Made by a program: the position numbers and the translations under genes. From positions 1-37,904 of the forward strand of contig NZ_JAPCWC010000031.1 in the NCBI RefSeq assembly GCF_026420865.1: DNA of 37,904 nt, given 5' to 3'. Under the pieces are notes generated by a model that saw only the letters and a list, made by a program, of their open reading frames with translations, was not told the DNA's origin and searched no databases. Below, one piece after another: positions 37,626 through 37,904 of this stretch; position 1 is the stretch's first letter, and each line of letters starts with the position of its first letter. This stretch comes from Novosphingobium clariflavum. GTDB taxonomy: Bacteria; Pseudomonadota; Alphaproteobacteria; Sphingomonadales; Sphingomonadaceae.

Positions 37626-37904
37626 CGCGGGAACTCCGGGATCGCCACCGTCTGCCCGGCGAGCGCATGCGTGCAGTCGCCGAGGAACTGGATCATGCCA
37701 TCCGTAACGAACGAGTGGCAGACACGGCATTGAAGGTCAGGGTACTCGTCCTTGTCCTCCCAATTGCACCAGCAAGTCTCGCCTTCATGACCAGGCACAT
37801 AGTGACCGGATCGGACGAGGATCGAAGGCGTGAAGGTTGGATTGTCGGTGTTTCCGTTGAAACCCCAGCGCGGTCCTGGGCCTTCGCCTACGGGCACGTG
37901 ATGG
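37622..37904 (-). CDS. DUF6527 family protein (N-terminus beyond the window)
   Basis: The frame is open to the right edge. The 94 visible residues include GPGPRWGFNGNTDNPTFTPS and CHSFVTDGMIQFLGDCTHALAG, the signature of DUF6527, a small phage protein family usually encoded among late or lysis genes. A GTG at 37897 could be a start, but family members normally have more residues before GPGP, so the true start is probably outside. The stop overlaps the Rz start (ATGA). Function unknown; the Cys/His residues suggest a metal site. Confidence 0.75.
   Translation of the reverse strand, partial: HHVPVGEGPGPRWGFNGNTDNPTFTPSILVRSGHYVPGHEGETCWCNWEDKDEYPDLQCRVCHSFVTDGMIQFLGDCTHALAGQTVAIPEFPR

Overview
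The window looks like chromosome of a high-GC alphaproteobacterium of the order Sphingomonadales, most likely Novosphingobium or a close relative. This is inferred from gene content (DUF2171 pair, alginate-export-type porin, AAHS transporter, PQQ dehydrogenase), the GC-rich codon use, intergenic hairpin repeats of alphaproteobacterial type and a GTTC-N7-GTTC LexA box. No rRNA gene was available to confirm it.

Layout. 1-172 holds the end of a small zinc-ribbon gene and a tiny overlapping frame. 574-4172 (minus strand) holds an outer-membrane porin, an aromatic-acid MFS transporter and a broken gallate-dioxygenase-like gene, which together read as a decayed gallate (gal-type) locus. A quinohemoprotein PQQ dehydrogenase lipoprotein follows (4259-6700). 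6943-19289 is housekeeping: two DUF2171 genes around a PepSY-type membrane gene, nrdB with a strong terminator, a nuclease/PilZ pair, a DUF4870 gene, a carboxylesterase, a NupC-type nucleoside transporter, a YhhQ-type queuosine-precursor transporter, argB, a lipoprotein, and a run yggT-folD-periplasmic protein-marC. 19546-22251 holds wecC and wecB (UDP-ManNAcA synthesis), separated by a large inverted-repeat structure that covers the wecC ribosome-binding site and start. dcd follows.

22929-31959 is a divergent catabolic cluster. The leftward arm runs acyl-CoA dehydrogenase, CitE-type lyase, Cat1-type CoA-transferase homologue, crotonase. The rightward arm runs class III CoA-transferase, ThDP enzyme, aldehyde dehydrogenase. 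The set suggests activation of a carboxylic acid to its CoA ester, oxidation and hydration, C-C cleavage and oxidation of an aldehyde. The substrate cannot be read from sequence. Several enzymes carry unusual residues at positions that are normally catalytic or cofactor-binding.

From about 32200 to the end is one end of an integrated phage-like element. Its left boundary is a 3' fragment of a tRNA-Val(UAC) gene, abutted by a five-copy 15-bp tandem repeat. The element carries four small early-type genes joined by ATGA overlaps, a Rha/KilAC-type antirepressor with a structured leader, a LexA box, two small unknown genes, and a leftward lysis block (DUF6527, Rz, embedded Rz1). Between the regulatory genes and the lysis block lies a compositionally distinct two-gene cargo: a stand-alone proteasome-like Ntn hydrolase with a threonine directly after Met1, and an overlapping 55-residue proline-rich protein. 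That pair is the best candidate for an undescribed system in this window.
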